DNA from: CBDFKF01 sp965248765
Lineage (GTDB): Bacteria; Pseudomonadota; Alphaproteobacteria; VGEJ01
DNA length: 64,000 nt
Direction of reading: 5' to 3'
Assembly (NCBI GenBank): GCA_965248765.1
Contig: CBDFKF010000004.1
Coordinates: 558,001 to 622,000 of the forward strand
The notes beneath the pieces were generated by a model, which was given only the letters and a program-made list of their open reading frames with translations, was not told the origin of the DNA and made no database searches. The translations under genes and the position numbers were made by a program. Position 1 is the stretch's first letter. Every line of letters starts with the position of its first letter. Positions 17,507 through 26,362 of this stretch are shown here, piece by piece.

Positions 17507-17986
17507 CTAGCGGTTGTCGCGGCGCCAATCGTCGGCGAAGCGGCCCGCCATCTTGGTGATCGCATCGCGCACGTGCTTGGCGTGCCCGACCGAGTGCGAC
17601 GTGAACATCGTTGCGTCGCGCCAGGCCATCACTTCTGCGGGCACGTGTCCCGCCGAACCGATCTTCTTCGGAATGTCGATGAGCTGGGTCCAGGCGACCT
17701 GAAGCTGCAGCGTCGTCGCGCATACGTTGCTGGTGCTCGCCGTCCACGAATAGACGAAGATGTCGATGGCGTGAACATCGTTGGTGAGCCGCGCCCCAGC
17801 GTCGCGCACCGCCGTTTGCACCGCCTTGCGGACGATGTCCCGGGTTACTCCGCATTCCTGGTCGACCTCGGTGACGAGGTGAAAGACCAGGATACCGCGC
17901 AGCTTGTTGCCGATGGTCTGCGCCAGCGCTGCATCGGTACATGCGATCGCCACGAACGCGGCAGCCAATCCTGCTAGGAAACGCAT
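17507..17986 (-). CDS. Small secreted protein of unknown function
   Basis: The 159-residue protein has a clear signal peptide (MRFLAGLAAAFVAIACTDAALAQ). The mature part starts TIGNKLRGILVFHLVTEVDQECGVTRDIVRKAVQTAV and contains two cysteines (EC..., NVCATT) that could pair. No family is recognised. The IACTDA stretch resembles a lipobox poorly, so cleavage at ALAQ is preferred. It overlaps nothing and sits downstream of, and co-oriented with, the dimethylformamidase-like genes after a 61-base gap, so it may be co-transcribed with them. Confidence 0.65.
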   Translation of the reverse strand: MRFLAGLAAAFVAIACTDAALAQTIGNKLRGILVFHLVTEVDQECGVTRDIVRKAVQTAVRDAGARLTNDVHAIDIFVYSWTASTSNVCATTLQLQVAWTQLIDIPKKIGSAGHVPAEVMAWRDATMFTSHSVGHAKHVRDAITKMAGRFADDWRRDNR

Positions 17987-18047
17987 TATCCATCCCCCAC
18001 AGCGTCCCCGCCAGATGAGCTTACACCTGCGCGACGCGTGGGGCACG

Positions 18048-20264
18048 CTACCCTGAGGTGAAATGCCTCAGCACGTTTTCCGTGATCCGCGAGACGTTGT
18101 TCTCGTATCCGTTGTGTGGCAGCGCCGGGCACCAGCACATGGATCCGACTGAGAACACCGCGCCCCCGCTGTCCGTCTCGTAATAGACGAGATCGGCACG
18201 GACGCTCGCCTCGATCTCCTCGGTCGGCAGATAAGGCAGCGAGAAGTTCAGGCAGTACTGCTTGCTGTGCCCCCACGATGAGGCGAGGACCAGGGTCTCC
18301 GGCGGCGAGCCCAGTGGGTAGTTGACGCGATCGAACTCATCGCCGGCGGCGCCGCCCAGTGCTAGGCCGAAGTCGCCGATCAGCTCGTCCTCGCCGATGC
18401 CCTCGAAAATGAACGCGGCGCGCGGATCGAAGCTCCCGGGCTGGCGGCGGTAGGGCCGGGCCTGGCAAAACCCCTGCGAGGTATAGCCGACTCCGAACAG
18501 CGTCTCCGGGCCGTTGCGTGCGCCGCGCCAGCTGCCGCCGCGTTCGCCGGTGGTGCTGTGGCGCTCCTCGCCGGGCTCGACGCCGAGCGACTGGATCGTC
18601 TTCCATGGGTCCTGCTTGCGCACCTCGATCGCGTGGGGTCGGGTCGGATCGACGCTGGTCACCCACCAACACCCGTTGCCGCCGAGATACATCAGCCGCC
18701 CGCCCGAATCGAGGTAGCGCTCGAAGGCCCGGCGCATGGCCAGCGTGAAGTACTCGGGATGCGAACCGGTGACGATCACCCGGTAGTCCTTCAGGAGATC
18801 GAGGCCCTCGTCATGAACGTCCTCATCAGTGATGACGTCATGGGCAAAACCTTTCCGGTCCAGCCAATCGATCAGGTACATATCGGCGCCGAAGTGCCGC
18901 CCCGCGTCGTTCCAATAGGCCGTCAGCTTGGGCCGCAGGTTGAGCACCGGTCGTAGCCGCGACGAATAGACGTTGATGCTGCCGTCGGTGTGGACGTCGT
19001 AGACCGAGCAACCGAGCTCATAGCCGTGCGCAGCGGTGAACGCATCCTGGCGCGAGAGTGAGAGCGGTCGGTCGCTTGCATTGTCCCAGACCATCCACGG
19101 CTGGGCGTGGGTCCGTTCGTTGGCATAGGCGAGATAGCTGAAGGTCGGCGCCAGAAAGGCGATGGGCGCCGATGGCGCCGATGGCCGCACGAAGAACGGG
19201 ATGTAGTCCTCGTCGTCGTCGGCACGCAACCGCGCCGCGTAAACGCCGCTCGGCAGGTCGGTCGGGACCTGCCAACCGAAATCGACCTCCCAGCCGGCGT
19301 CCTCGAGATCATCGTCATGGAAGTAGATGGCGGCGTAGCGGTCCGGATCGGTGAGATAGTCGCCGACGTCGCTGTCCCAATTGCGCCCGGTAACCCCGCG
19401 CATGGGGTTGTTCACAACGGTGGCCGCCAGACCGTTGCCGGAGCGGTCCGGCACCTCCAAGCCGTAGGGTATTGCACCGAAATCCCACGCGGCGATCAGG
19501 CCATCGCTCGGCAGCGATGCTCCGCTTCCCAGGACTTCGATCTCGGTATCGGACAAGGACCGCCCGAACAGGCACGGGCTATCGATCTTGCCATTGAAAT
19601 GGCCGGCCATCGCCGCCTCGCCGTCACCGGCGGGGAACGCGGCGATGAAGAGATCGCACGGACTGGCGAGCCTATCCCCGCCGGCCCCATGCGACGCACT
19701 GGCGAGCGTGGGTTGCTTGGTCGGATGATGCGGCGCGAGTGCCCGCGCCTCGGCATGCAGAAGCGCCATGGCACCGCTCTCGCCATCGTAACGCCCAGCT
19801 ATGAAATGCCAGTTCTTTTCGGCCAGGGCCTCGGCCGTACGCAGCGTCGTCGGTTTCCCGCCGGTCGCGATCTCAAAGCGAAGATGCCCGTTTTCGTCGA
19901 TGAGCAGCGCATAGCCCGGGCCATCCGGCCGATCGCGCTTGGCCACGATCGCCTGGACGCCACGGCCGTGGGCGCTAGGACAGATCCACGCGGCGATCGT
20001 CAAGCCGGCCGCTGGGGCCAGGCGCGGATCGGACGCCACTCGCAGGTGCGAGCCCGGCTTGAGGTGCTGGATGCGGCCAGGCTTGGTGCCGCTGCAGGAA
20101 GCTTCGATCTCGTCCTCGCGGTACCCGGGCCCCTCCGGCCGGTCGTCGGCCTGAAACAGGCGGACGATATCTGCGCGATAATCGCCAACCTCCGAGGTCA
20201 CCATGAAGTCGAGGCTCTCGCCGGCCTTGACGGTCCAGCGATCGCTATAGCCGAAAATCTGCAT
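18048..20264 (-). CDS. N,N-dimethylformamidase large-subunit-like protein, copy 2 (distal)
   Basis: The 738-residue protein has a LamG/concanavalin-like domain (about residues 60-260, LTIAAWICPSAHGRG ... FNGKIDSPCLFGRSLSD) and a C-terminal DMFase domain (about 350-738). Residues recalled for the 2-Tyr-1-carboxylate iron site of Paracoccus DMFase have counterparts in sequence and spacing: Tyr380 (FSYLAY), Tyr422 (SVYDV), His502 and Glu504 (GSHPEYF), Asn530 (LGGNGCWW) and Lys550 (EVRKQ). The enzyme should hydrolyse a small N-substituted amide; the true substrate is unknown. No small-subunit gene is present. It is the last cytosolic gene of the transporter operon and 51 bases after a close paralogue. 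Confidence 0.85.
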   Translation of the reverse strand: MQIFGYSDRWTVKAGESLDFMVTSEVGDYRADIVRLFQADDRPEGPGYREDEIEASCSGTKPGRIQHLKPGSHLRVASDPRLAPAAGLTIAAWICPSAHGRGVQAIVAKRDRPDGPGYALLIDENGHLRFEIATGGKPTTLRTAEALAEKNWHFIAGRYDGESGAMALLHAEARALAPHHPTKQPTLASASHGAGGDRLASPCDLFIAAFPAGDGEAAMAGHFNGKIDSPCLFGRSLSDTEIEVLGSGASLPSDGLIAAWDFGAIPYGLEVPDRSGNGLAATVVNNPMRGVTGRNWDSDVGDYLTDPDRYAAIYFHDDDLEDAGWEVDFGWQVPTDLPSGVYAARLRADDDEDYIPFFVRPSAPSAPIAFLAPTFSYLAYANERTHAQPWMVWDNASDRPLSLSRQDAFTAAHGYELGCSVYDVHTDGSINVYSSRLRPVLNLRPKLTAYWNDAGRHFGADMYLIDWLDRKGFAHDVITDEDVHDEGLDLLKDYRVIVTGSHPEYFTLAMRRAFERYLDSGGRLMYLGGNGCWWVTSVDPTRPHAIEVRKQDPWKTIQSLGVEPGEERHSTTGERGGSWRGARNGPETLFGVGYTSQGFCQARPYRRQPGSFDPRAAFIFEGIGEDELIGDFGLALGGAAGDEFDRVNYPLGSPPETLVLASSWGHSKQYCLNFSLPYLPTEEIEASVRADLVYYETDSGGAVFSVGSMCWCPALPHNGYENNVSRITENVLRHFTSG

Positions 20265-20315
20265 CGTCTCCCTCCCGCTTGACCTGGTTCAGGCGTCAGC
20301 CGCGGCGCGGGAACT

Positions 20316-22532
20316 TCATGCCGTGCTGAAGTGCCTCAGCACGTTCTCGGTTATCCGCGCGACGTTGTTGTCATAGCCGTTGTGCGGCAGTGCCGGGCAC
20401 CAGCACATCGAGCCGACCGAAAACACCGCTCCCCCGGCCTCGGTCTCGTAGTAAGCGATATCGGCGCGCACGCTCGCCCTGATTTCCTCCGTGGGCTGAT
20501 AGGGCGAGGAATAGTTCAGGCAGTACTTCTCATTATGTCCCCACGAAGAGGCCAGGATCATCGTATCGGGCGGCGAGCCAAGGGCGTAGTTCACGCGATC
20601 GAACTCATCACCCGCGGCGCCGCCCATGCCTAAGCCGAAATCGCCGATCACCTCCTCCTCGCCGATACCCTCGAAGACGAAGGCGACGCGCGGATCGAAG
20701 CTCGCGGGTTGACGTCGATAGGGACGGGCTTGGCAGAAGCCCTCCGAGGTATAGCCGACGCCGAACAGCGTTTCCGGGCCGTTGCGCGCCCCGCGCCAGT
20801 TGCCGCCGCGCTCACCGGTCGTGCTGTGGCGCTCCTCGCCCGGCTCGATCGCGGTCCCCGCGATCGTCTTCCATGGGTTCTGCTTGCGCACCTCGATCGC
20901 GTGAGGGCGCAACGGATCGACACTCGTCACCCACCAGCAGCCGTTGCCGCCGAGATACATCAGCCGTCCGCCCTCGGCAAGATAGCGCTCGAAGGCCTCC
21001 CGCATCGCCAGGCTGAAGTATTCGGGGTGCGAACCGGTGAGGACCACGCGGTAGTCCTTCAAGACCTCGAGGCCTTCGTGATGCACGTCCTCGTCGGTGA
21101 TGACATCGTGGGCAAAACCCTTCCGACCGAGCCAATCGACCAGATACATATCGGCGCCGAAATGCCGTCCGGCATCGCTCCAATACGCTGTCATCTTGGG
21201 CCGCAAGTTGAGGACCGGCCGCAGGCGCGAGGAGTACACGTTGATACTGCCGTCGGTGTGGACGTCGTACACCGAGCACCCGAGCTCATGGCCATGCGCG
21301 GCCGTGAATGCGTCCTGGTGCGAAAGCGAGAGCGGATGGTCGCTGGTATTGCCCCAGTCCACCCACGGCTGTGCGTGGAAGCGTTCGTTGGCGTAAGCGA
21401 GGTAGCTGAAGGTCGGCGCCAAAAACGCAATTGGCGCGGACGGCGCCGAGGGCCGCACGAAGAACGGGATGTAGTCTTCCTCATCGCCAGCCCGGAGCCG
21501 CGCCGCGTAGACGCCGCTTGGCTGATCCGCTGGCACCTGCCAACCGAAATCGACCTCCCAGCCGGCGTCCTCCAGATCATCGTCGTGGAAGTAGATGGCG
21601 CCATAGCGACCCGGATCGCTCAGGTGATCGCCAACATCGCTGTTCCAGTTGCGGCCGGTGACGGCGCGCATGGGGTTGTTGACCACCTCCGCCGCTAGAC
21701 CGTCGCCGGAGCGGTCCGGCACCTCAAGGCCGTAGGGCATTTGGCCTAAGTCCCACGCTGCGACCAAGTCCTCAGCGGGCATCGGTCCATCCGTTCGAAT
21801 TGCCTCGACCTCAGCATCGGACAAGGACCGCCCAAAGATGCACGGGCTGTCGATCTTACCGTTGAAGTGACCGGCCACCGCCGCCTCGCCCGCGCCTACC
21901 GGGAACGCCGCGATGAAGAGGTCGCACGGACTGGCTAGTCCTTCTCCGGCCGCCCCATGCGATGCGCCGGCGAGCGCGGTTTGGGCGGTCGGATGATGCC
22001 GCGCGAGCGCTCGCGTTTCAGCCTGTAGGAGCGCCATGGCACCACTTTCGCTGTCGTAGCGCGCGGCCACGAAGTGCCAGGATCCTTGGGTCAAGGTCTC
22101 TGCCGCGCTCAGCACCGTGGCCTCGCCACCGGTCGCGATCTCGAAGCAAAGGCCCCCATTCTCGTCGATGAACAGGGCATAGCCGGGCCCACCCGGGCGA
22201 TCGCGCTTGGCAATGATTGCCTGGGCCCCGCGGACGAGAGCGGTCGGGAAGATCCAGGTCGCGATCGTGAGGCCGGCTGTCGGCTCCAAACGCGGATCAG
22301 ACGACACCCGCAAATGTGAGCCCGGCTTGAGGGCTTGGACCCGACCCGGCTTGGTGCCGTTACAGACCGCCTCGATCTCCTGCTCACGGTAGCCCGGCCC
22401 CTCAGGCCGGTCGTCGGCCTGGAACAGACGGACGATATCGGCGCGGTAGTCGCCGGGCTCGGAGGTCACCATAAAGTCGAGGCTCTCGCCCGCCTTGACG
22501 GTCCAGCGGTCGCTGTAGCCAAAGATCCGCAT
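20316..22532 (-). CDS. N,N-dimethylformamidase large-subunit-like protein, copy 1 (proximal)
   Basis: This tandem paralogue has exactly the same length (738 residues) as the next gene and is very similar throughout. All candidate active-site residues (Tyr380, Tyr422, His502, Glu504, Asn530, Lys550) are at identical positions. Differences cluster in the LamG half (for example ATWIFPTALVRG against AAWICPSAHGRG), so the two copies may differ in substrate access or assembly. It follows the oppF-type ATPase gene by 17 bases in the same direction. No signal peptide is present, so hydrolysis would occur in the cytosol after uptake. Confidence 0.85.
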   Translation of the reverse strand: MRIFGYSDRWTVKAGESLDFMVTSEPGDYRADIVRLFQADDRPEGPGYREQEIEAVCNGTKPGRVQALKPGSHLRVSSDPRLEPTAGLTIATWIFPTALVRGAQAIIAKRDRPGGPGYALFIDENGGLCFEIATGGEATVLSAAETLTQGSWHFVAARYDSESGAMALLQAETRALARHHPTAQTALAGASHGAAGEGLASPCDLFIAAFPVGAGEAAVAGHFNGKIDSPCIFGRSLSDAEVEAIRTDGPMPAEDLVAAWDLGQMPYGLEVPDRSGDGLAAEVVNNPMRAVTGRNWNSDVGDHLSDPGRYGAIYFHDDDLEDAGWEVDFGWQVPADQPSGVYAARLRAGDEEDYIPFFVRPSAPSAPIAFLAPTFSYLAYANERFHAQPWVDWGNTSDHPLSLSHQDAFTAAHGHELGCSVYDVHTDGSINVYSSRLRPVLNLRPKMTAYWSDAGRHFGADMYLVDWLGRKGFAHDVITDEDVHHEGLEVLKDYRVVLTGSHPEYFSLAMREAFERYLAEGGRLMYLGGNGCWWVTSVDPLRPHAIEVRKQNPWKTIAGTAIEPGEERHSTTGERGGNWRGARNGPETLFGVGYTSEGFCQARPYRRQPASFDPRVAFVFEGIGEEEVIGDFGLGMGGAAGDEFDRVNYALGSPPDTMILASSWGHNEKYCLNYSSPYQPTEEIRASVRADIAYYETEAGGAVFSVGSMCWCPALPHNGYDNNVARITENVLRHFSTA

Positions 22533-22549
22533 CGCCCTTCCCTCCCCGC

Positions 22550-23488
22550 TCAGGCCTCGGCCACTTCCTCAGCACGGTGACAGGCCGTGAGACCGCCGGC
22601 AAGCTCGCGCAGCGCCGGGCGCTCCACATGGCATCGCTCGATGGCCCACGGGCAACGGGGGCTGAGCGGACAGCCAAGCGTATCGATCGCCTCGACCTCC
22701 CCCCGCAGCTCGAAGCTCTCGCGCTCCCACTCCGCGATCGAGACCCTTAAGGCCCGGCTGTAGGGGTGCCACGGCTTATCGTAGAACTGCGCCGCCGGCG
22801 CGAGCTCCATGATCTCGCCGGCATAAAGCACCGCGATCCGATGGGAGACATAGCGCGTCGCAGCAAGGTCGTGCGATATGAACAACGCGGCAAAACCTTC
22901 GCACTGTTGCAGCTCCTTGACGAGATTCAAGACCTGGGTCTGGACCGAAACGTCGAGCGCGCTCACCGCCTCGTCGAACACCACGAAGCGCGGGTTGGTG
23001 ATCAGCGCGCGGGCGATCGCCAGGCGCTGGCGCTGGCCGCCCGAAAGCTCGTGGGGATGGCGCTCGGCGAAGCTCGGCTCAAGACCGACTAGCTCGAGCA
23101 TCTCGGCAACCCGGCGCCGCACCTCGCGGATCCCTTCGCCAACCACCCGCAGCGGTTCGCCCACCGAAACGCCCGCACGCAAGCGCGGGTTCAGCGCCCA
23201 CTCCGGATGCTGCAGGACCACCGCCAGGCGACCCGGCAGCGCGCCGCGCGTGCGGGGAAAGGGCCGGTCCTCGAAACGCACCTCGCCCCGTGTCGGCCGC
23301 ACCAAACCGAGGCAGATGCGGCCGATCGACGTCTTGCCGGAACCGGACTCGCCGACCAGGCCGAGCGTCTCACCGCCAGCAATAGTGAAGCTCACGGCCT
23401 TGACGGCATCGACACTACGTCGGTCCCACATCTGGCCGGCCTGGAAGGTGACGCCGGCACCCTCGAGCTCGATCACGCCGCCATTCAT
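22550..23488 (-). CDS. Peptide/amide-type ABC transporter ATPase (OppF-like)
   Basis: The 312-residue nucleotide-binding subunit has Walker A GESGSGKT, signature LSGGQRQRLAIARAL and Walker B FVVFDEAVSALD. The C-terminal OppF-type cysteine cluster (CPLSPRCPWAIERC) often holds an iron-sulfur centre in this family. Its ATG overlaps the stop of the upstream ATPase gene by four bases. Dual ATPases of the OppD/OppF kind are typical of the peptide/nickel/opine importer class. Confidence 0.93.
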   Translation of the reverse strand: MNGGVIELEGAGVTFQAGQMWDRRSVDAVKAVSFTIAGGETLGLVGESGSGKTSIGRICLGLVRPTRGEVRFEDRPFPRTRGALPGRLAVVLQHPEWALNPRLRAGVSVGEPLRVVGEGIREVRRRVAEMLELVGLEPSFAERHPHELSGGQRQRLAIARALITNPRFVVFDEAVSALDVSVQTQVLNLVKELQQCEGFAALFISHDLAATRYVSHRIAVLYAGEIMELAPAAQFYDKPWHPYSRALRVSIAEWERESFELRGEVEAIDTLGCPLSPRCPWAIERCHVERPALRELAGGLTACHRAEEVAEA

Positions 23489-24474
23489 GCCGGCACCCCG
23501 CTCCGGCTGACCGATCCGGTCTCAAGCGCAACATCATCGGCGCGGTGACAGAGGACGGTTTGGCCCCAGATACTCCGGATCTCGGGCCGCTCATGGAGAC
23601 AGCGCTCAACGGCCCAGCGACACCGCGGCTCGAACGCGCACGCCGCGTGGCGGGCTCGCAGCACCGGCGGCATGCCGGGGATGGGCTCGAGCGTGCCGCC
23701 ACTTCCCTCCGCGCCGGGAGCCGCCGCCATCAGCGCTCGGGTGTAGGGGTGACGCGGCGCATCGAACACGGCCTCGCTCGTGCCGTGCTCTACCACCCGG
23801 CCGCCGTACATCACGGCGACCGCGTTGCAATGCTTGGCGATCGCAAGCAGATCGTGGCTGAGGATGATGACGCTCGCACCGATCTGCGACGGCAGCGACA
23901 GCAGCAGATCCAGGATCTGATCGCGTATCGAGGCATCGAGCGAGGCCGTCGGCTCATCGCAGATCAAGAGCCGCGGATCGCGGGCGATCGCCATGCCGAT
24001 CGCGACACGCTGCGCCATGCCCCCCGAGAGCTGGTGGGGAAAGCTGCGCACCACCCGAGCAGGCTCGGGCAGGCCGACCCGCCCCATCAACCGGTGGACG
24101 CCGGCCTCATCCGCGCTCTCGCCCATCGCACGCGCCATCTGCTTGCCGACCCGCATGGTCGGGTTGAGCGCGGTCATCGGGTTCTGAAAAACGAAGCCGA
24201 GGTCACACCGCCGCAAGCTCCGAATATCCTCGTCGGCCAGGTCGAAGACCGAGCGGCCATCGATCGTCAGATCGCCGGTCTCGCGGCGCGAGTTCAGCGG
24301 CAACAGCCGACCGACCGCTAGGCCGAGCGTGCTTTTCCCTGAGCCGCTCTCGCCAACGATGCCGAGCGACTGGCCGGCGCCGAAATCGAGATCGACCCCA
24401 TCGAGTGCGCGCACCGGCCCCTCAGGCGTCTCATAGGTGATCGCGAGATCGCTGATATGCAGCAGCGCGGTCAC
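23485..24474 (-). CDS. Peptide/amide-type ABC transporter ATPase (OppD-like)
   Basis: The 329-residue ATPase has Walker A GESGSGKS, the Q-loop FVFQNPMTALNP, signature LSGGMAQRVAIGMAI, Walker B LLICDEPTASLD and the C-terminal cysteine-rich CAFEPRCRWAVERC. The start is a GTG at 24474 that overlaps the permease stop (GTGA); the longer open frame upstream runs into the permease gene and is not used. With the OppF-like subunit it should power the two permeases encoded just before it. Confidence 0.93.
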   Translation of the reverse strand: MTALLHISDLAITYETPEGPVRALDGVDLDFGAGQSLGIVGESGSGKSTLGLAVGRLLPLNSRRETGDLTIDGRSVFDLADEDIRSLRRCDLGFVFQNPMTALNPTMRVGKQMARAMGESADEAGVHRLMGRVGLPEPARVVRSFPHQLSGGMAQRVAIGMAIARDPRLLICDEPTASLDASIRDQILDLLLSLPSQIGASVIILSHDLLAIAKHCNAVAVMYGGRVVEHGTSEAVFDAPRHPYTRALMAAAPGAEGSGGTLEPIPGMPPVLRARHAACAFEPRCRWAVERCLHERPEIRSIWGQTVLCHRADDVALETGSVSRSGVPA

Positions 24475-25331
24475 CGCAGCGCCCGCGCCCCCAGCGGATC
24501 GAGGATGTCGCGTAAGCCGTCGCCCAACAGGTTCACCGACATGATCGCAATAGTCAGTATGGCCGCCTCGGGAAAGACGAGCCACGGCGCTATCGTCATG
24601 TACGCCGCCCCTTGGCGCAGGAGTGAGCCGAGCGAGGCGCCGGGCGGCTGAACGCCGAGCCCGAGAAAGCTGAGCGCGCTCTCCACCAGCATGCCGACCG
24701 ACAGCGCGTAGGTGAGCTGGATGATCGCGGCGCCGGCCACGTTCGGCAGAACGTGCATAAAGAGTATGCGCCGCAGCGAGGCGCCGCTTACCTCGGCGGC
24801 GATCACGAACTCACGCTCGACCACGCTCAGAGTGACCGCCCGCACCACGCGTATGAATAGTGGCAGCGTCACCAGAATGATCGCGATAATGGCAGCGCCG
24901 GAGCCGGAGCCGAGGACCGCAGCAATGAAAATCGCAAGTAAAAGCGGCGGGAACGAGAACAGGATATCGGCAAGCCGCATGACCAGGATGTCGACCCAGC
25001 CGCCGGCATAGCCCGCGGCCATGCCGCCGAGAATGCCGATCGCCGCCGTCACCAGCACAGCCGTGCTGGCCAACAGGAACGTCGCGTTGATCGCCTCGAC
25101 GATCCGCGGCAGGTTGGAACGGCCGAGCTCGTCGGTGCCGAGCGGCCAGCCCTCGGCCGGCGCCGACAGCCGCGGACCGACGCCGATCTGCGTCGGATCG
25201 CCGAGCGGCAGGAGCGGGCCGATCGCACTGATCAGGATTAGCATCACCAGCAGGCCCGCGCCGGTCGCCGCCAGTGGATCGCGGCGGGCGAAGGCGGCCA
25301 GCGCCCCTTGAATGCTCGCCGCGCCGTTCAC
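24471..25331 (-). CDS. Peptide/amide-type ABC transporter permease (OppC-like)
   Basis: The 286-residue inner-membrane protein has about six hydrophobic segments. It carries the OppC/DppC N-domain pattern (RRDPLAATGAGLLVMLILISAIGPLL, then WPLGTDELGRSNLPRIVEA) and the EAA loop EVSGASLRRILFMHVLPNV. The GTDELGR motif is diagnostic of this permease group. Its ATG overlaps the OppB-like stop by four bases, and its own stop overlaps the OppD-like start. Confidence 0.93.
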   Translation of the reverse strand: MNGAASIQGALAAFARRDPLAATGAGLLVMLILISAIGPLLPLGDPTQIGVGPRLSAPAEGWPLGTDELGRSNLPRIVEAINATFLLASTAVLVTAAIGILGGMAAGYAGGWVDILVMRLADILFSFPPLLLAIFIAAVLGSGSGAAIIAIILVTLPLFIRVVRAVTLSVVEREFVIAAEVSGASLRRILFMHVLPNVAGAAIIQLTYALSVGMLVESALSFLGLGVQPPGASLGSLLRQGAAYMTIAPWLVFPEAAILTIAIMSVNLLGDGLRDILDPLGARALR

Positions 25332-26293
25332 GTGGCGCCCCGGCGTGTGCCGATGCGCGGATCGAGGATGGCGTAGAGCACATCGGCGAAGGTGTTCAGC
25401 CCCACGAATACGGCAGCCGCCAACAATGTCGCCGCCTGAACCACGCCATAGTCGCGGTTGTTGATGGCCTGCAGCAGGTAATGGCCGACGCCGGGGATCG
25501 AGAACAGGCGCTCAGCGATCACCGCGCTGCCCACGAAATAGCCGATGTAAATGACAAACACAGTGACCACCGGCACCGCGGCGTTGCGCAGCACATGGTG
25601 GCGTACGATCTCCCAGGTCGTCTCGCCGCGGGCAACCGCCGCGGTTATGTGCGCATCGGTCATCACGTTGAGGACCGCATCGCGCGTCGTCCGCAACACC
25701 AATGCGATGCCGAAGACGCCGAGCGTGAGCGCGGGCAGGATCATGGCCCGGAGGTTCGCGAGCGGATCGACAAATAGCGGTTCGAAGCCACCGACGGTAA
25801 GACCGAGCGACCACACGGTGAACACGAAAACCAACACCGTCCCCAGCACGAAGTCGGGGACGCTGGCCCCGAGCGACCCGACGATGCGCCCGGTGACACG
25901 CGCGCGGCGCCGCGCGCCGGTCAGCGCCGAGGCAACCCCGAGCGGGATGCCGATACCAAGCGCCATGATCCCCGACATGGCGGCGAGCTGCAGCGTCGTC
26001 GGCGCCCGGCGGCCGATCTCCGCCGCGACCGAGGCATGGGTCACCAGCGACATCCCGAAATCGCCGGCAAGCGCCTGACCCAACCACCGCACATACTGGA
26101 CGCTCATCGGCTGATCGAGGCCATAGCGGGCGCGCACGAGCGCCTTCTGCTCGGGCGTCCCGAGCGGTCCAAGCACCATGTCCTCGAAACCACCGGGGAC
26201 AAAACGCATCGCCACGAAGATGAGGATGGAGACGCCGAGCAGCGTAAACGCCGCGATGGCGACGCGCGGCAGGAGGTAGTAGACGAACCGCAT
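25328..26293 (-). CDS. Peptide/amide-type ABC transporter permease (OppB-like)
   Basis: The 321-residue permease begins MRFVYYLLPRVAIAAFTLLGVSILIFVAMRFVPGG, the typical OppB/DppB start. It has QYVRWLGQALAGDFGMSLV, the EAA region TWEIVRHHVLRNAAVPVVTV and a C-terminal FSIPGVGHYLLQAINNRDYGVVQAA. An in-frame ATG at 26350 would add 19 residues without support from the family. It lies 69 bases after the binding-protein gene. Confidence 0.92.
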   Translation of the reverse strand: MRFVYYLLPRVAIAAFTLLGVSILIFVAMRFVPGGFEDMVLGPLGTPEQKALVRARYGLDQPMSVQYVRWLGQALAGDFGMSLVTHASVAAEIGRRAPTTLQLAAMSGIMALGIGIPLGVASALTGARRRARVTGRIVGSLGASVPDFVLGTVLVFVFTVWSLGLTVGGFEPLFVDPLANLRAMILPALTLGVFGIALVLRTTRDAVLNVMTDAHITAAVARGETTWEIVRHHVLRNAAVPVVTVFVIYIGYFVGSAVIAERLFSIPGVGHYLLQAINNRDYGVVQAATLLAAAVFVGLNTFADVLYAILDPRIGTRRGAT

Positions 26294-26362
26294 GCGGCCT
26301 CGACTCGGAAAGAGCGCCCCGCCGTCCGGCCCCTGGATGGCGGGAGTCATTCCGTCAACTCG

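Noticed and set aside
19107..21698. Two long plus-strand frames (391 and 329 codons) opposite the DMFase-like genes
   Set aside because: They occur at corresponding places of both paralogues because the underlying codons are the same, not because of a conserved antisense gene.
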